A stretch of DNA of 64,000 nt from CAWGJF01 sp963822905. Its GTDB lineage: Bacteria > Bacteroidota > Ignavibacteria > Ignavibacteriales > Ignavibacteriaceae. Positions 1 through 8,231 of this stretch are shown here, piece after piece; positions within the stretch are counted from its first letter, which is position 1, and each line of letters starts with the position of its first letter. The notes under the pieces are model-generated. The model saw nothing but the letters and a program-made list of their open reading frames with translations. It was not told the origin of the DNA and did not search any database. The DNA is taken from contig CAWGJF010000001.1 of NCBI GenBank assembly GCA_963822905.1, forward strand, positions 1,860,001 through 1,924,000. Reading direction: 5' to 3'. A program made the position numbers and the translations under genes.

Positions 1-147
1 AGTGCTACTGTATTTCACTCACTAAGGGGCGAAGCCGGCAGTGCAATTTATACGGCTGTATTATTTATAGTTATCACTTTCTTTGCTTATATGCGCTGGA
101 AAGTAAAACCAATTTTACCTCGACAAGCGAAAGAGCCGTCTGTATAA
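1..147 (+). CDS. C-terminal fragment of a small membrane protein, possibly DoxX-like
   Basis: The reading frame is open from the first base of the window and stops at 145-147, giving 48 residues of a protein that begins outside the window. The fragment has one hydrophobic segment (AIYTAVLFIVITFFAYM) followed by a short basic tail. The HSLRGEAGSA stretch before the last helix resembles the end of DoxX-like four-helix membrane proteins, but too little is present to be firm. DoxX-like genes often sit with SRPBCC and VOC genes like those that follow, which supports the guess by context only. Confidence 0.4.
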   Translation, partial: SATVFHSLRGEAGSAIYTAVLFIVITFFAYMRWKVKPILPRQAKEPSV

Positions 148-197
148 CATTCTTGATCACCAATTAAAATAATTAAAAACTAAAAAAAAGGAAAATA

Positions 198-614
198 ATG
201 GATACCACGAAAGTCACTATAGAAACAACAATATCTGCGGACACTAAAAAAGTCTGGGACCATTACACAAAACCCGAGCACATTATAAAATGGAACTTTG
301 CCGCCGATGACTGGCACTGCCCGAGAGCGGAGAACGACCTGAGAGCAGGAGGAAAACTTAAAAGCCGGATGGAAGCGAAAGACGGCAGTTTCGGGTTCGA
401 CTTTGAAGCAACTTATGATGAAATAGTCGATCAAAAGAAAATAGCTTATACAATTGCTGATGGAAGGAAAGTAACAGTGCATTTTGAAGATCGTGATGGC
501 AGTACAGTAATTACAACAATCTTTGATGCTGAAAACGAAAACCCCGTTGAGATGCAAAGAACTGGCTGGCAAGCAATCCTGGACAACTTCAAAAAATATG
601 TGGAAGAAAATTAA
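198..614 (+). CDS. SRPBCC/AHSA1-family protein
   Basis: The 138-residue product has the layout of the START-like SRPBCC/AHSA1 fold. The N-terminal strand TTKVTIETTISADTKKVWD is followed by the helix and W-N motif (EHIIKWNFAADDWHCP) and the GGKLKSRMEAKDG hairpin. A C-terminal helix (RTGWQAILDNFKKYV) would close the hydrophobic pocket. Length fits the family. Members bind hydrophobic ligands or act as small cytoplasmic stress proteins; the ligand here is unknown. An AAAGGAA purine run precedes the ATG. It heads a run of small detoxification-type genes on the same strand. Confidence 0.85.
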   Translation: MDTTKVTIETTISADTKKVWDHYTKPEHIIKWNFAADDWHCPRAENDLRAGGKLKSRMEAKDGSFGFDFEATYDEIVDQKKIAYTIADGRKVTVHFEDRDGSTVITTIFDAENENPVEMQRTGWQAILDNFKKYVEEN

Positions 615-694
615 TAGTTGAAGAAAACAATAAAAAAGTAATCATAAAAATGGTAAAATAATTTAATTGAAAAGGTAGGAAGGAGATTAGAGTT

Positions 695-1594
695 ATGACA
701 AAATTCAGAGTTGTGTTTATTGCTGTGGTTCTTTTCGTCTTGGGATCCATGACATGGGCGCAGGAGACCGTTACTGAGCCGGACACCAGCGGTTACGTAG
801 CTGCTAATGGCATTGATTATTGGTTCGAAATTAGAGGCCAAGGAGAGCCTTTACTACTGCTGCATGGCGGGCTTATGTCAGCCGATGCTTTTGGGCCAGT
901 CCTTATGAAGCTCGCAGAGACACACCGTGTAATTGGTGTCGATCTGCTTGGGCATGGGCACACAGCGCTTGGCAACAGGAAGATTGTCCCGGCAGAAATC
1001 GGCAATGACCTCGCTATAGTCATTGAGAAACTAGGCATACAGCAGGCAGATGTAATGGGCTACTCTTTTGGTGGAGCTGTTGCGTTGCAGCTTGCATTTC
1101 AGCATCCCTCACTCATACACCGGTTGATACTCGTTTCTACACCTTATGCACAAGACGGCTGGTTTGCAGAAATGTTGCCGCAGCAGGCAGCATTAAATGC
1201 AGCCATGGCTGACCAGTTGAAGGAAACGATGATATATAAATCCTATGTTGCGATTGCACCTAATCCGCAGGATTTTCCAAGGCTTCTCGACGCAATGGGA
1301 GAGGCTATGCGTCAATCGTATGATTGGTCTGAAAGTGTTAAGCAGCTCAAGATGCCGGTAATGCTTGTATATGGTGACGCGGATATGGTTCGTCCTGAAC
1401 ATTACATATCTTTCTATCACCTGCTTGGCGGAGGATTACGCGATGCGGGATGGATGCGCGAGCACATATCAAAGAATCGTTTGGCAATTTTGCCGGACGT
1501 AACACACTACGAGATGGGCTCTTCACTCAAGCTGGCGGAAACAGTGCTGCCGTTCTTGAATGGTGAAATGGATTTAAAAAGTTCGGTTAAATAA
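695..1594 (+). CDS. Secreted alpha/beta hydrolase (first paralogue)
   Basis: This 299-residue protein starts with a signal peptide (basic MTKFR, hydrophobic core, cleavage near TWAQ), so it is exported. The alpha/beta hydrolase fold is shown by the oxyanion HGG motif (about residue 54), the nucleophile elbow GYSFGG (about 124), an acid in YGDADM and the terminal His in DVTHYEM. The substrate is unknown; epoxide hydrolases, lactonases and haloperoxidase-like esterases share this form. An AGGAAGGAG ribosome site lies upstream. The gene is clearly GC-richer than most of the window. Its C-terminal LLGGG...RLAILP block matches the hydrolase at 3700-4584, so the two are paralogues. Confidence 0.85.
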   Translation: MTKFRVVFIAVVLFVLGSMTWAQETVTEPDTSGYVAANGIDYWFEIRGQGEPLLLLHGGLMSADAFGPVLMKLAETHRVIGVDLLGHGHTALGNRKIVPAEIGNDLAIVIEKLGIQQADVMGYSFGGAVALQLAFQHPSLIHRLILVSTPYAQDGWFAEMLPQQAALNAAMADQLKETMIYKSYVAIAPNPQDFPRLLDAMGEAMRQSYDWSESVKQLKMPVMLVYGDADMVRPEHYISFYHLLGGGLRDAGWMREHISKNRLAILPDVTHYEMGSSLKLAETVLPFLNGEMDLKSSVK

Positions 1595-1714
1595 AAAATG
1601 AACTGTGTCGAATTCCGATTTCGCCAAACGACTTAGTAATGTTGACCACAATTAATCAATCAAAAAGTAAGATAAACAGACTACTCGACTTACACAATTA
1701 AAAGGAGTAACAAA

Positions 1715-2323
1715 ATGAGAAAAATAATTATCCAGGAGTTTATTTCATTAGATGGAGTAATTCAGGCACCCGGCGGACCAGAGGAAGATAAATCGAGTGA
1801 CTTCAAGTACGGCGGCTGGACTGCTCCGTATTTTCACGAAGCTGACAAAGAAGCCGACAAGTTCATGCAAAAAGTGATGGAGTCAACCGATCTTCTATTG
1901 GGCAAGAAAACATATGAGATTTTTGCTGCGTACTGGCCCGAACATGCAGATATGTGGCCGGGTATCAACGATGTCACAAAATACGTGGTTTCTCATAATC
2001 CAATGGAACTTCACTGGACAAATTCTGAACTTATTACCGGCGATGTCGTATCGCGCATCAAAGAACTCAACTCCGGGGAAGGTTCGACATTAAAAGTGAT
2101 AGGCAGCGGCAATCTCGCCCAAACATTGTTTAAGCATGACCTGGTCGATGAGATATTACTGATGAATTTCCCTGTTACGCTTGGCACCGGCAAGCGTTTG
2201 TTCAGCGAAGGCACTATTCCTGTAGCTTTCACAGTCACCGACAGTTTGATCACTTCAAACGGCGTGATTTTCGCTAATTACAAACGGGCTGGAAAAGTAA
2301 AGACAGGTACTGTTGGTGCTTAA
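1715..2323 (+). CDS. Dihydrofolate reductase-family (RibD C-terminal-like) protein
   Basis: The 202 residues match the RibD C-terminal/DHFR-like fold. They open with MRKIIIQEFISLDGV, carry the LLLGKKTYEIFAAYWPE motif near residue 70, and have VIGSGNLAQTLFKHDLVDE and LGTGKRLF in the C-terminal half. Proteins of this group are NADPH-dependent reductases of unknown physiological substrate; true folate activity should not be assumed. AAGGAG precedes the ATG. It is the first of three related genes here (also 4663-5226 and the broken copy at 5713-6271), each next to hydrolase or VOC genes. Confidence 0.85.
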   Translation: MRKIIIQEFISLDGVIQAPGGPEEDKSSDFKYGGWTAPYFHEADKEADKFMQKVMESTDLLLGKKTYEIFAAYWPEHADMWPGINDVTKYVVSHNPMELHWTNSELITGDVVSRIKELNSGEGSTLKVIGSGNLAQTLFKHDLVDEILLMNFPVTLGTGKRLFSEGTIPVAFTVTDSLITSNGVIFANYKRAGKVKTGTVGA

Positions 2324-2370
2324 GGAGAAATAAGTAAACTTTTATTTAAATAAAATAACGGTATTTGATA

Positions 2371-3114
2371 ATGGAATTTAATCCAAACAACAATATTATT
2401 AAACTCTGTATCCAGGGTATGAACCTGGAAGAAAAAGGCAAACCTGGTGCCGCAAGCAGAATATTTCTTCAAGCCTGGAACGAGGCGACTGACGACTTTG
2501 AAAAATTTACGGCTGCTTATTTTGTGGCCCGACTTCAAAAAAATGTTCCCGACAAATTAAAATGGCTCGAAACAGCTTTGCAGTTTGCATTAAAAATAAA
2601 TAATGATGCTGTAAAGGCAGCTTTCCCTTTGCTATATTCAAACATTGCCAAATGCTATGAGGACTTAAATGATGTTGATAATGCTAAAAAAAATCACAGA
2701 TTAGCCAATGAGTTCAAAGTCAAACTGTCTGACAAGGGATCCTTTTATCACGGAACGAAAGCAGATTTGCAGATTGGAGATTTGCTGATTGCAGGGAACA
2801 ATTCTAATTACAAACCTGAACTTAAAATGAATCACATCTATTTTACAGCTCTGGTTAATGGTGCTGGACTTGCTGCGGCACTGGCTAAAGGTGACGGACG
2901 TGAGCGTGTTTATGTTGTTGAACCGACAGGGAGCTTTGAAAACGATCCGAACGTTACAAACAAAAAATTTCCGGGTAACCCCACACGCTCATATCGCACC
3001 CAGGCACCATTGAAAATCGTTGGTGAAATATCAGATTGGATGAGACAAACACCTAAGGAACTCAAAAAATGGCACGAAAAATTGGCGAAAAATAAAGGAG
3101 AGATTATTAATTGA
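2371..3114 (+). CDS. arr: TPR-like domain fused to NAD+--rifamycin ADP-ribosyltransferase (Arr)
   Basis: The 247-residue protein has two parts. Residues about 1-118 are helical with TPR-like spacing (GKPGAASRIFLQAWNEA, YSNIAKCYEDLNDVDNAKK). From about residue 124 it matches Arr: FYHGTKADLQIGDLL, MNHIYFTALVNGAGLAAAL, VYVVEPTGSFENDPN and KFPGNPTRSYRT. Arr inactivates rifamycins by transferring ADP-ribose from NAD+. The His of YHGT, the Tyr of IYFTA and the Asp of ENDPN are plausible counterparts of the known catalytic trio. I chose ATG 2371; an in-frame TTG lies two codons earlier. Classical Arr enzymes are about 140 residues, so the helical N-terminus is an addition. It may resist rifamycins or act on another substrate. 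Confidence 0.85.
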   Translation: MEFNPNNNIIKLCIQGMNLEEKGKPGAASRIFLQAWNEATDDFEKFTAAYFVARLQKNVPDKLKWLETALQFALKINNDAVKAAFPLLYSNIAKCYEDLNDVDNAKKNHRLANEFKVKLSDKGSFYHGTKADLQIGDLLIAGNNSNYKPELKMNHIYFTALVNGAGLAAALAKGDGRERVYVVEPTGSFENDPNVTNKKFPGNPTRSYRTQAPLKIVGEISDWMRQTPKELKKWHEKLAKNKGEIIN

Positions 3115-3157
3115 TTTAAAACGACTATTGAAATAAATTTTATACAAGGAATAAACT

Positions 3158-3610
3158 ATGACAAAAAATAAATTACTACGGATGGACAATGTCGGCATTG
3201 TAGTAGAATCCCTCGATGAGGCTATTTCTTTTTTCGCCGAGCTTGGACTTAAGCTTGAAGGGAGAGCCACAATCGAAGGTGAATGGGCCGGGCGCATCAC
3301 CGGACTTGGCAATCAGCAGGTCGAGATCGCAATGATGGTCACCCCAGATGGACACAGCAGGCTCGAGCTCTCTCGATTTCTCTCACCGCCTATAGTTGCC
3401 GATCACCGGAATGCCCCAGTGAATGCTCTCGGCTATTTACGTGTTATGTTCGCTGTTATAGACATAGACGAGATGCTCGAACGACTCATCAAGATTGGGG
3501 CACAGCTCGTCGGTGAAGTGGTTCAGTACGAAGACTCATATCGGCTCTGTTACATCCGCGGACCAGAAGGACTTCTCATCGGGCTGGCAGAACAACTCGG
3601 GAATAATTGA
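3158..3610 (+). CDS. VOC-superfamily (glyoxalase/bleomycin resistance-like) protein
   Basis: At 150 residues this has the two beta-alpha-beta-beta-beta modules of the vicinal oxygen chelate superfamily: MDNVGIVVESLDEAISFFAELG at the start and YLRVMFAVIDIDEMLERLIKIGAQL in the second half, ending CYIRGPEGLLIGLAEQL. The terminal E and the N-terminal N/H positions could hold a metal, but the substrate cannot be read from sequence. The gene is among the GC-richest in the window, with codon use unlike its neighbours, which suggests recent acquisition. It follows the TPR-Arr gene by about 40 bases. Confidence 0.85.
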   Translation: MTKNKLLRMDNVGIVVESLDEAISFFAELGLKLEGRATIEGEWAGRITGLGNQQVEIAMMVTPDGHSRLELSRFLSPPIVADHRNAPVNALGYLRVMFAVIDIDEMLERLIKIGAQLVGEVVQYEDSYRLCYIRGPEGLLIGLAEQLGNN

Positions 3611-3699
3611 GTGCAAATGTTTTAATATTACGGCAGCAGTAAGATAATTCAGTGAATGATCAAAGATATTTATCAATATTTGTATTTAGGAGAAAAATT

Positions 3700-4584
3700 A
3701 TGCAAACAAAAACAATCTCGTTCAATAAACTTGTAATAATCCTTTTGGTTGTGATAACATCTTCATTGTTTTCCCAGCAGGAGAACGCCGGAAAATATGT
3801 AGATGTAAATGGTATGAAAATGTACTATGAAGTTTCAGGTGAAGGCGATCCCCTGATCGTATTGCCTGGAGCTTATATGGATATTATGACTATGGGGAAA
3901 ATAATACCCATGTTGGCAGAAAATCATAAAGTATATGCATTGGAATTTCAGGGTCACGGTCACACAGAAGATATAGATAGGCCCATCACCTATCAAAATC
4001 TTTCCGATGATGTAGCTGAGTTTATGGATGCAGTTGGAATTGAGAAAGCAGATGTATTCGGTTACTCAATGGGTGGTCAGGTTGGGTTGAAACTAGCAAT
4101 CAACCATCCGCAGAAGCTGAACAAACTCATAACTGCTTCTGTTGCTTATGATCTTGAAGGCTGGCAGCCGGTTTATCGTGAATTCATTCCACAAATGACC
4201 GTGGAGATGTTTCTTTCAATGCCTTTCTTCGCTGAGACCTATAAGCAATCTGTTAATCCAGTAGGTTATGTTGCATTCCTTAAAAAGATGATTGCCCTGG
4301 AAAGTGAACCGATGAAGTGGGAAGAAGATGTTAAAAAATTAAAAATTCCTGTGCTGATCATTGCCGGTGATGCTGACGTTGCAACACTCGAACATATAGT
4401 TGCTATGTTCAAGTTGCTTGGTGGTGGTGTAATGGGTGATATGGGTAATCCATTACCTGAATCCCGACTTGCAATTTTACCCGCAACATCACATACAGCT
4501 GTTATCACTCAAGTTGATCTTCTGATTGCCTTCATTGAGCCTTTCCTGAAAGGAGAAACACCAAAAGGATTCTTTGAGAATTAA
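3700..4584 (+). CDS. Secreted alpha/beta hydrolase (second paralogue)
   Basis: I place the start at ATG 3700, because a TAGGAG ribosome site sits 7 bases upstream and the resulting 294-residue protein begins with a good signal peptide (MQTKTISFNKL, hydrophobic stretch, cut near LFSQQ). A longer in-frame start at 3652 would bury that signal. Fold markers are GYSMGG (nucleophile Ser), AGDADV (acid) and ATSHTAV (His). At the usual HGG oxyanion site it has LPGAYMD, so the pocket differs from the first paralogue. It shares the LLGGG...SRLAILP block with the gene at 695-1594 but has normal low GC. Confidence 0.85.
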   Translation: MQTKTISFNKLVIILLVVITSSLFSQQENAGKYVDVNGMKMYYEVSGEGDPLIVLPGAYMDIMTMGKIIPMLAENHKVYALEFQGHGHTEDIDRPITYQNLSDDVAEFMDAVGIEKADVFGYSMGGQVGLKLAINHPQKLNKLITASVAYDLEGWQPVYREFIPQMTVEMFLSMPFFAETYKQSVNPVGYVAFLKKMIALESEPMKWEEDVKKLKIPVLIIAGDADVATLEHIVAMFKLLGGGVMGDMGNPLPESRLAILPATSHTAVITQVDLLIAFIEPFLKGETPKGFFEN

Positions 4585-4662
4585 TAAAATTTAAAGAAGT
4601 ACAAAACCATAAGAAAAATTCATTGTGAGAATATTAATTAAAAAAACATTGAGGAACACATA

Positions 4663-5226
4663 ATGAGAAAATTAATAATGTGGAACATCATTACACTTGA
4701 TGGATATTTTGAAGGAAAGCAAAACTGGGACTTATCTTTTCATGACTCTATTTGGGGAAAAGAACTTGAACAATTAAGCATTGAACAGTTACATTCAGCA
4801 GACTATCTTGTCTTTGGTCGTGTAACTTATGAAGGTATGGCGGCTCATTGGACAAAAGCAATTGAAGAAAATTCCGAACCGGGAGAAATTACCAAACTAA
4901 TGAACAAAATTCCAAAACTCGTTTTTTCCAGGACATTGAAATCAGTTGACTGGAATAATTCAACACTGATTAAAGAGAATGCTTCTGCTGAAATTTCTAA
5001 ACTGAAAGCTCAAGGCGATGGAGATATGTATGTGTTTGGAAGTGCAAACCTCTCAGAGACTTTTGTAAACGATAACCTGTTTGATGAATACCGTATTGGA
5101 ATTGCACCGGTAATTTTAGGAAGCGGACGCCCTCTTTTCGGGAAAGGGAATTCTTCCCAAACTTTATCTCTTGTTTCAACTCAACAATTGGCGAATGGTG
5201 GTGTGGTTTTAAAATATACGAAATAA
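4663..5226 (+). CDS. Dihydrofolate reductase-family (RibD C-terminal-like) protein
   Basis: This 187-residue protein has the same fold as the gene at 1715: MRKLIMWNIITLDGYFEG at the start, LVFGRVTYEGMAAHW near residue 65, YVFGSANLSETFVNDNLFDEYRIG and LGSGRPLFG near the end. The conserved G-R-x-T-Y motif and LDG opening are characteristic of the YwjB/RibD C-terminal group of putative NADPH-dependent reductases. It follows the second hydrolase as the 1715 gene follows the first, so hydrolase plus reductase looks like a duplicated pair. A GAGGAA site precedes the ATG. Confidence 0.85.
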   Translation: MRKLIMWNIITLDGYFEGKQNWDLSFHDSIWGKELEQLSIEQLHSADYLVFGRVTYEGMAAHWTKAIEENSEPGEITKLMNKIPKLVFSRTLKSVDWNNSTLIKENASAEISKLKAQGDGDMYVFGSANLSETFVNDNLFDEYRIGIAPVILGSGRPLFGKGNSSQTLSLVSTQQLANGGVVLKYTK

Positions 5227-5307
5227 GCAAAGATGTACATTTAGTAATTAAGACTGTTCACAGAATAATTAAAAAAAATATCCTAAATAATCCAAAGGAG
5301 CAAAACC

Positions 5308-5709
5308 ATGTCTAAAATGAATCCTGTCGTACATTTCGAAATGGCTGCAGAAGATAGAAAACGAATGTCGGAATTTTACACAAATGTTTTTGGTTGGAAG
5401 ACGGTTCAGTACGGTCCCGAAATGGGAAATTATATTGTTGCTCAAACAACAGAAACAGGAGAAAATGGAATGATTAAAACACCTGGAGCTATCAACGGCG
5501 GTTTTTATCCGAAACTTGAAGACCCAAATATGAATCAACCATCAGTAGTAATTTCTGTCGACGATATCAAAGAATCAATGGAAAAAATAAAAAGTGCTGG
5601 TGGTGAAGTTTTGGGTGAGCCACATACTATTCCTGGAGTTGGAGACTATGTCTCTTTTATTGATACTGAAGGAAACAAATGCAGTATTTTACAACCATTA
5701 AATATGTAA
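5308..5709 (+). CDS. VOC-superfamily protein
   Basis: A 133-residue glyoxalase-like protein: VVHFEMAAEDRKRMSEFYTNVFGW is the classic first module, VISVDDIKESMEKIKSAGGEVLGEP the second, and it ends DYVSFIDTEGNKCSILQPL. H9 and the E in the last strand (DTEGN region) are candidates for metal ligands, although some members are metal-free. The substrate is unknown. The ATG has a good AAAGGAG site. The broken reductase gene begins 3 bases after its stop codon, so the two were probably co-translated. Confidence 0.87.
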   Translation: MSKMNPVVHFEMAAEDRKRMSEFYTNVFGWKTVQYGPEMGNYIVAQTTETGENGMIKTPGAINGGFYPKLEDPNMNQPSVVISVDDIKESMEKIKSAGGEVLGEPHTIPGVGDYVSFIDTEGNKCSILQPLNM

Positions 5710-5712
5710 AAA

Positions 5713-6271
5713 ATGAGAAAAATAATTTTTGCAATTAACAATACTATCAACGGCTTCGCAGATCATACAACAGCTATTGCCGATGATGAACTGCACGATT
5801 TCTTTACAAATTTATTAAATGAAGGTGACGTAGTTTTAATGGGAAGAAAAACATACCAGCTAATGGAAAACTTTTGGCCGGTTGCATATAAAGATCCAAA
5901 CAGCACAAAGAGTATGTTAAGATTTGCGGATAAATATAATCCAATTAAAAAAATAATTTTCTCAAAAACTCTCACTGAGGTTAAATGGGAAAATTCGCAG
6001 TTAGCAAATAAAGACATTACCGGAATAGTTTCTGAATTAAAAAAGCATAAGGGTAAAAATATTTTAGCCGGAAGTATCAGCATTGCTGCACAGCTATTAA
6101 ATATTAAATTTGATTGATGAATTCTGGTTTGTTGTTCACCCGATCATTGCAGGTAAAGGTCCTCGTTTGTTTGATGGAATTGACGTAAATACAAAACTTC
6201 AATTTGTTGATTCAAAGAAATTCAATTCGGGTGCTATAGTTCTTCATTATATAAATAAGGGTGATGAATGA
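5713..6271 (+). pseudogene. Frameshifted dihydrofolate reductase-family gene
   Basis: The first frame (5713-6117) encodes 134 residues of a RibD C-terminal/DHFR-like protein: MRKIIFAINNTINGFADH, VVLMGRKTYQLMENFWPVA and NILAGSISIAAQLLNIKFD, then a stop. The missing C-terminus continues in the next frame (LIDEFWFVVHPIIAGKGPRLFDG...) to a stop at 6269-6271. Removing one base in the AAATTT run near 6105-6110 would restore the usual family sequence (KLIDEFW). The restored stop overlaps the ATG of the next gene as ATGA, showing the intact form was coupled to it. This is either a recent one-base insertion or a sequencing error. Confidence 0.8.
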
Positions 6272-6660
6272 AAGCTGGTAAAAAATCAATAAAAAATATT
6301 GATGAGTATTTTTCCACTGTTCCTGAAGACATCGGGATTAAACTTCAGCAGATAAGAGAAACGATTCATAAGGCAGCACCGAAAGCTGAAGAAGTGATAA
6401 GCTATAACATGCCTTCTTTCAGACAGAAAAGTGTGCTTGTTTATTTTGCCGCATTCAAAGATCACATAGGATTTTTTCCAACCTCGAAACCAATTATTGT
6501 TTTTAAGAAAGAACTGCAGCCGTACAAAACTTCAAAAGGAACAATTCAATTTCCTCTCGATAAAAAAATTCCTATTGGACTTATTTCGAAAATCACGAAA
6601 CACAGAGTAACAGATGTTGAAGAGAGGAAAATAAATGAAAAAAGGAAAGAGAATAAGTAA
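6268..6660 (+). CDS. DUF1801-family (YdhG-like) protein
   Basis: The 130-residue product shows the DUF1801 pattern: an N-terminal IDEYFSTVPEDIGIKLQQIRETIHKAAPKAEEVISYNMPSF, then VLVYFAAFKDHIGFFPTS and GTIQFPLDKKIPIGLISKI, with a very basic C-terminal tail. Bacillus YdhG belongs here and has been described as an iron chaperone-like protein, but function across the family is not settled. Its ATG overlaps the stop of the (restored) reductase frame, so it was part of one transcript with the preceding genes. Confidence 0.85.
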   Translation: MKAGKKSIKNIDEYFSTVPEDIGIKLQQIRETIHKAAPKAEEVISYNMPSFRQKSVLVYFAAFKDHIGFFPTSKPIIVFKKELQPYKTSKGTIQFPLDKKIPIGLISKITKHRVTDVEERKINEKRKENK

Positions 6661-6760
6661 TTATTTCAAAATATTTTTTTGATGTTGTAATTACAATTAA
6701 CCCAGTTTTAATAAAAATTAGCAATCAACACAATCACAAATAATTATAAAGGATCATACA

Positions 6761-6955
6761 ATGGCAACCATAAATCCCTATCTGAATTTTGCCGGAAATA
6801 CAGAAGAAGCCGAAAAACTTTTTAACGGACTTTCGAAAGGTGGTAAAGTGACGATGACTCTTGCTGATACTTTTTGGGGAGCATATTTTGGTCAGTTTAC
6901 CGATAAATTCGGAATTCAGTGGATGATAAATTACTCATATCCGAAACAGCAGTAA
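6761..6955 (+). pseudogene. Internally deleted PhnB-like VOC gene
   Basis: The 64-residue frame joins the first residues of a PhnB-like VOC protein (MATINPYLNFAGNTEEA) straight to the family C-terminus (EKLFNGLSKGGKVTMTLADTFWGAYFGQFTDKFGIQWMINYSYP). Intact family members have about 140 residues, so roughly 75-85 residues of the middle are missing while the frame is kept. Family members usually carry a similar acidic EEA stretch at both sides of the join, so recombination between them is a likely cause. The start and an upstream GGATC purine stretch remain, so a short protein could still be made, but without a complete pocket. I call it a remnant. Confidence 0.7.
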
Positions 6956-6973
6956 TTAAATTAAAATTAGTAT

Positions 6974-7009
6974 AAAACTGAAGGGATAAATCTTACCTGC
7001 AGTTTTTTA
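6974..7009. terminator. Probable terminator between convergent genes
   Basis: An imperfect hairpin with arms AAAACTG (6974-6980) and CAGTTTT (from about 6999) is followed by a T run on the + strand. It lies between the end of the accessory tract on + and the end of the adenylate cyclase gene on -, so it could stop transcription from the left and perhaps from both sides. The long loop, with a small inner AGG/CCT pairing, makes this moderate. Confidence 0.45.
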
Positions 7010-7010
7010 T

Positions 7011-8120
7011 TTAAATAATCGAAACTGTGTTTAATGAAACCATTTCATCTTTTCCTCTTAACGAAATTTCTCCGAGTGAAGTAATCTTGAAGTTTCCATT
7101 CAGATTTAAATGACTTAGTAAATCCGATGACAAAAGGATTTTTACATTTTGTTTGTTGCATTCCTTCTGAATCCGGGCAGTTGTATTCAAAACATCACCG
7201 GAATAGACGATATCTTTTTTGATAACTCCAATTTCACCGACTGTTGCTTCTCCAATGTGCAACCCGGCTTTGAATGAAGGACTTGTATCATATTTTTTTA
7301 TGTAAGTATCTCGTTTTTTCTCAAGCGTTTCATTGATCATAAAAAAACAGTTCAGGCAATTGTTATCAGTTATACCTTTATCAATTGTCCAGGATATTAC
7401 AACTTCATCACCCACATATTGATAAATTTCACCAAGACTATTCAATATTGGTTCAGTTATATCCTCGTAAATTTCTTTAAGCAGTTCAAAATATTTTTGA
7501 CTTCCGATTTGCTCAGCAATTGATGTGGATGATCTTAAATCAAGAAACATGAATATTCTTTCTTCCTGGCGCGGCTGATAATATTTTCCAGTAATAAATT
7601 TCCAGAGGTTCCCTTGACCGAATTTGTCATTTATCTGTAACATGAATTGTGTGGATGTAACCAGAAATGCCCAGACACACATCGTAGTAAAAAATGAAGG
7701 AGATTTAAGATTAAAAAGAACATTATCAACTGACTTTATAACAGCAAAATTAAAATCGCCTTGAAAAAGGAAATAAACTAAATCCATAAAAAACAATCCG
7801 AAGATTGCCAATACAAGGTAGGATAACACAAAAATAAATCCTGAGTTTATTATTCCGAAAGCAAAAGATTTTTTCCTGTATTTGTTACCCATCTTAAAAA
7901 CTAATAGATAACCTCCAACAAAACCGCCGAATATTCCAAGTATTAAAATGCCTGTAAAATCAAGCCAGAAGTCGTAATAGCCGGAAAGTTTTTTTAAAGA
8001 AATGAGGTCATAAATAAAATAGTATTGACTTACATAAGAAAATACGGAGAAGAAAGTCCAGCAAAGAGTAATGACGAGTACTCTTTGCATTTTAACTCTG
8101 AACCTGGTTTTGGATTTCAT
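7011..8120 (-). CDS. Membrane-bound class III adenylate/guanylate cyclase
   Basis: The 369-residue protein has an N-terminal membrane part with about four hydrophobic helices (roughly residues 13-175), then a class III nucleotide cyclase domain from about residue 188. Metal-binding Asp residues are visible in FMFLDLRSSTSIAEQIG and YQYVGDEVVISW; the later AGLHIGEATVGEIG and YSGDVLNTTARIQKEC blocks are the usual cyclase core, with N and R of NTTARI at the positions used for transition-state contacts. It would make cAMP or cGMP from NTP at the inner membrane. No effector gene is adjacent. The nearest candidate partners in the window are the CRP-like site and HD/Pycsar-type protein near 31.8-33.2 kb. 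Confidence 0.85.
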   Translation of the reverse strand: MKSKTRFRVKMQRVLVITLCWTFFSVFSYVSQYYFIYDLISLKKLSGYYDFWLDFTGILILGIFGGFVGGYLLVFKMGNKYRKKSFAFGIINSGFIFVLSYLVLAIFGLFFMDLVYFLFQGDFNFAVIKSVDNVLFNLKSPSFFTTMCVWAFLVTSTQFMLQINDKFGQGNLWKFITGKYYQPRQEERIFMFLDLRSSTSIAEQIGSQKYFELLKEIYEDITEPILNSLGEIYQYVGDEVVISWTIDKGITDNNCLNCFFMINETLEKKRDTYIKKYDTSPSFKAGLHIGEATVGEIGVIKKDIVYSGDVLNTTARIQKECNKQNVKILLSSDLLSHLNLNGNFKITSLGEISLRGKDEMVSLNTVSII

Positions 8121-8231
8121 CCAGTCAATCTACAAAAACTTAAATGGGTTAACTAATTTTACTTATGATTGTTTCTTGGTTTGAGTTAAACTAATTTTAA
8201 AGCAAGAAAAAGATCATCATTTATTAATTTT

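Noticed and set aside
3283..3516. A separate gene inside the VOC gene at 3158-3610
   Set aside because: It is a frame-shifted reading of a GC-rich gene, where few stop codons arise by chance.
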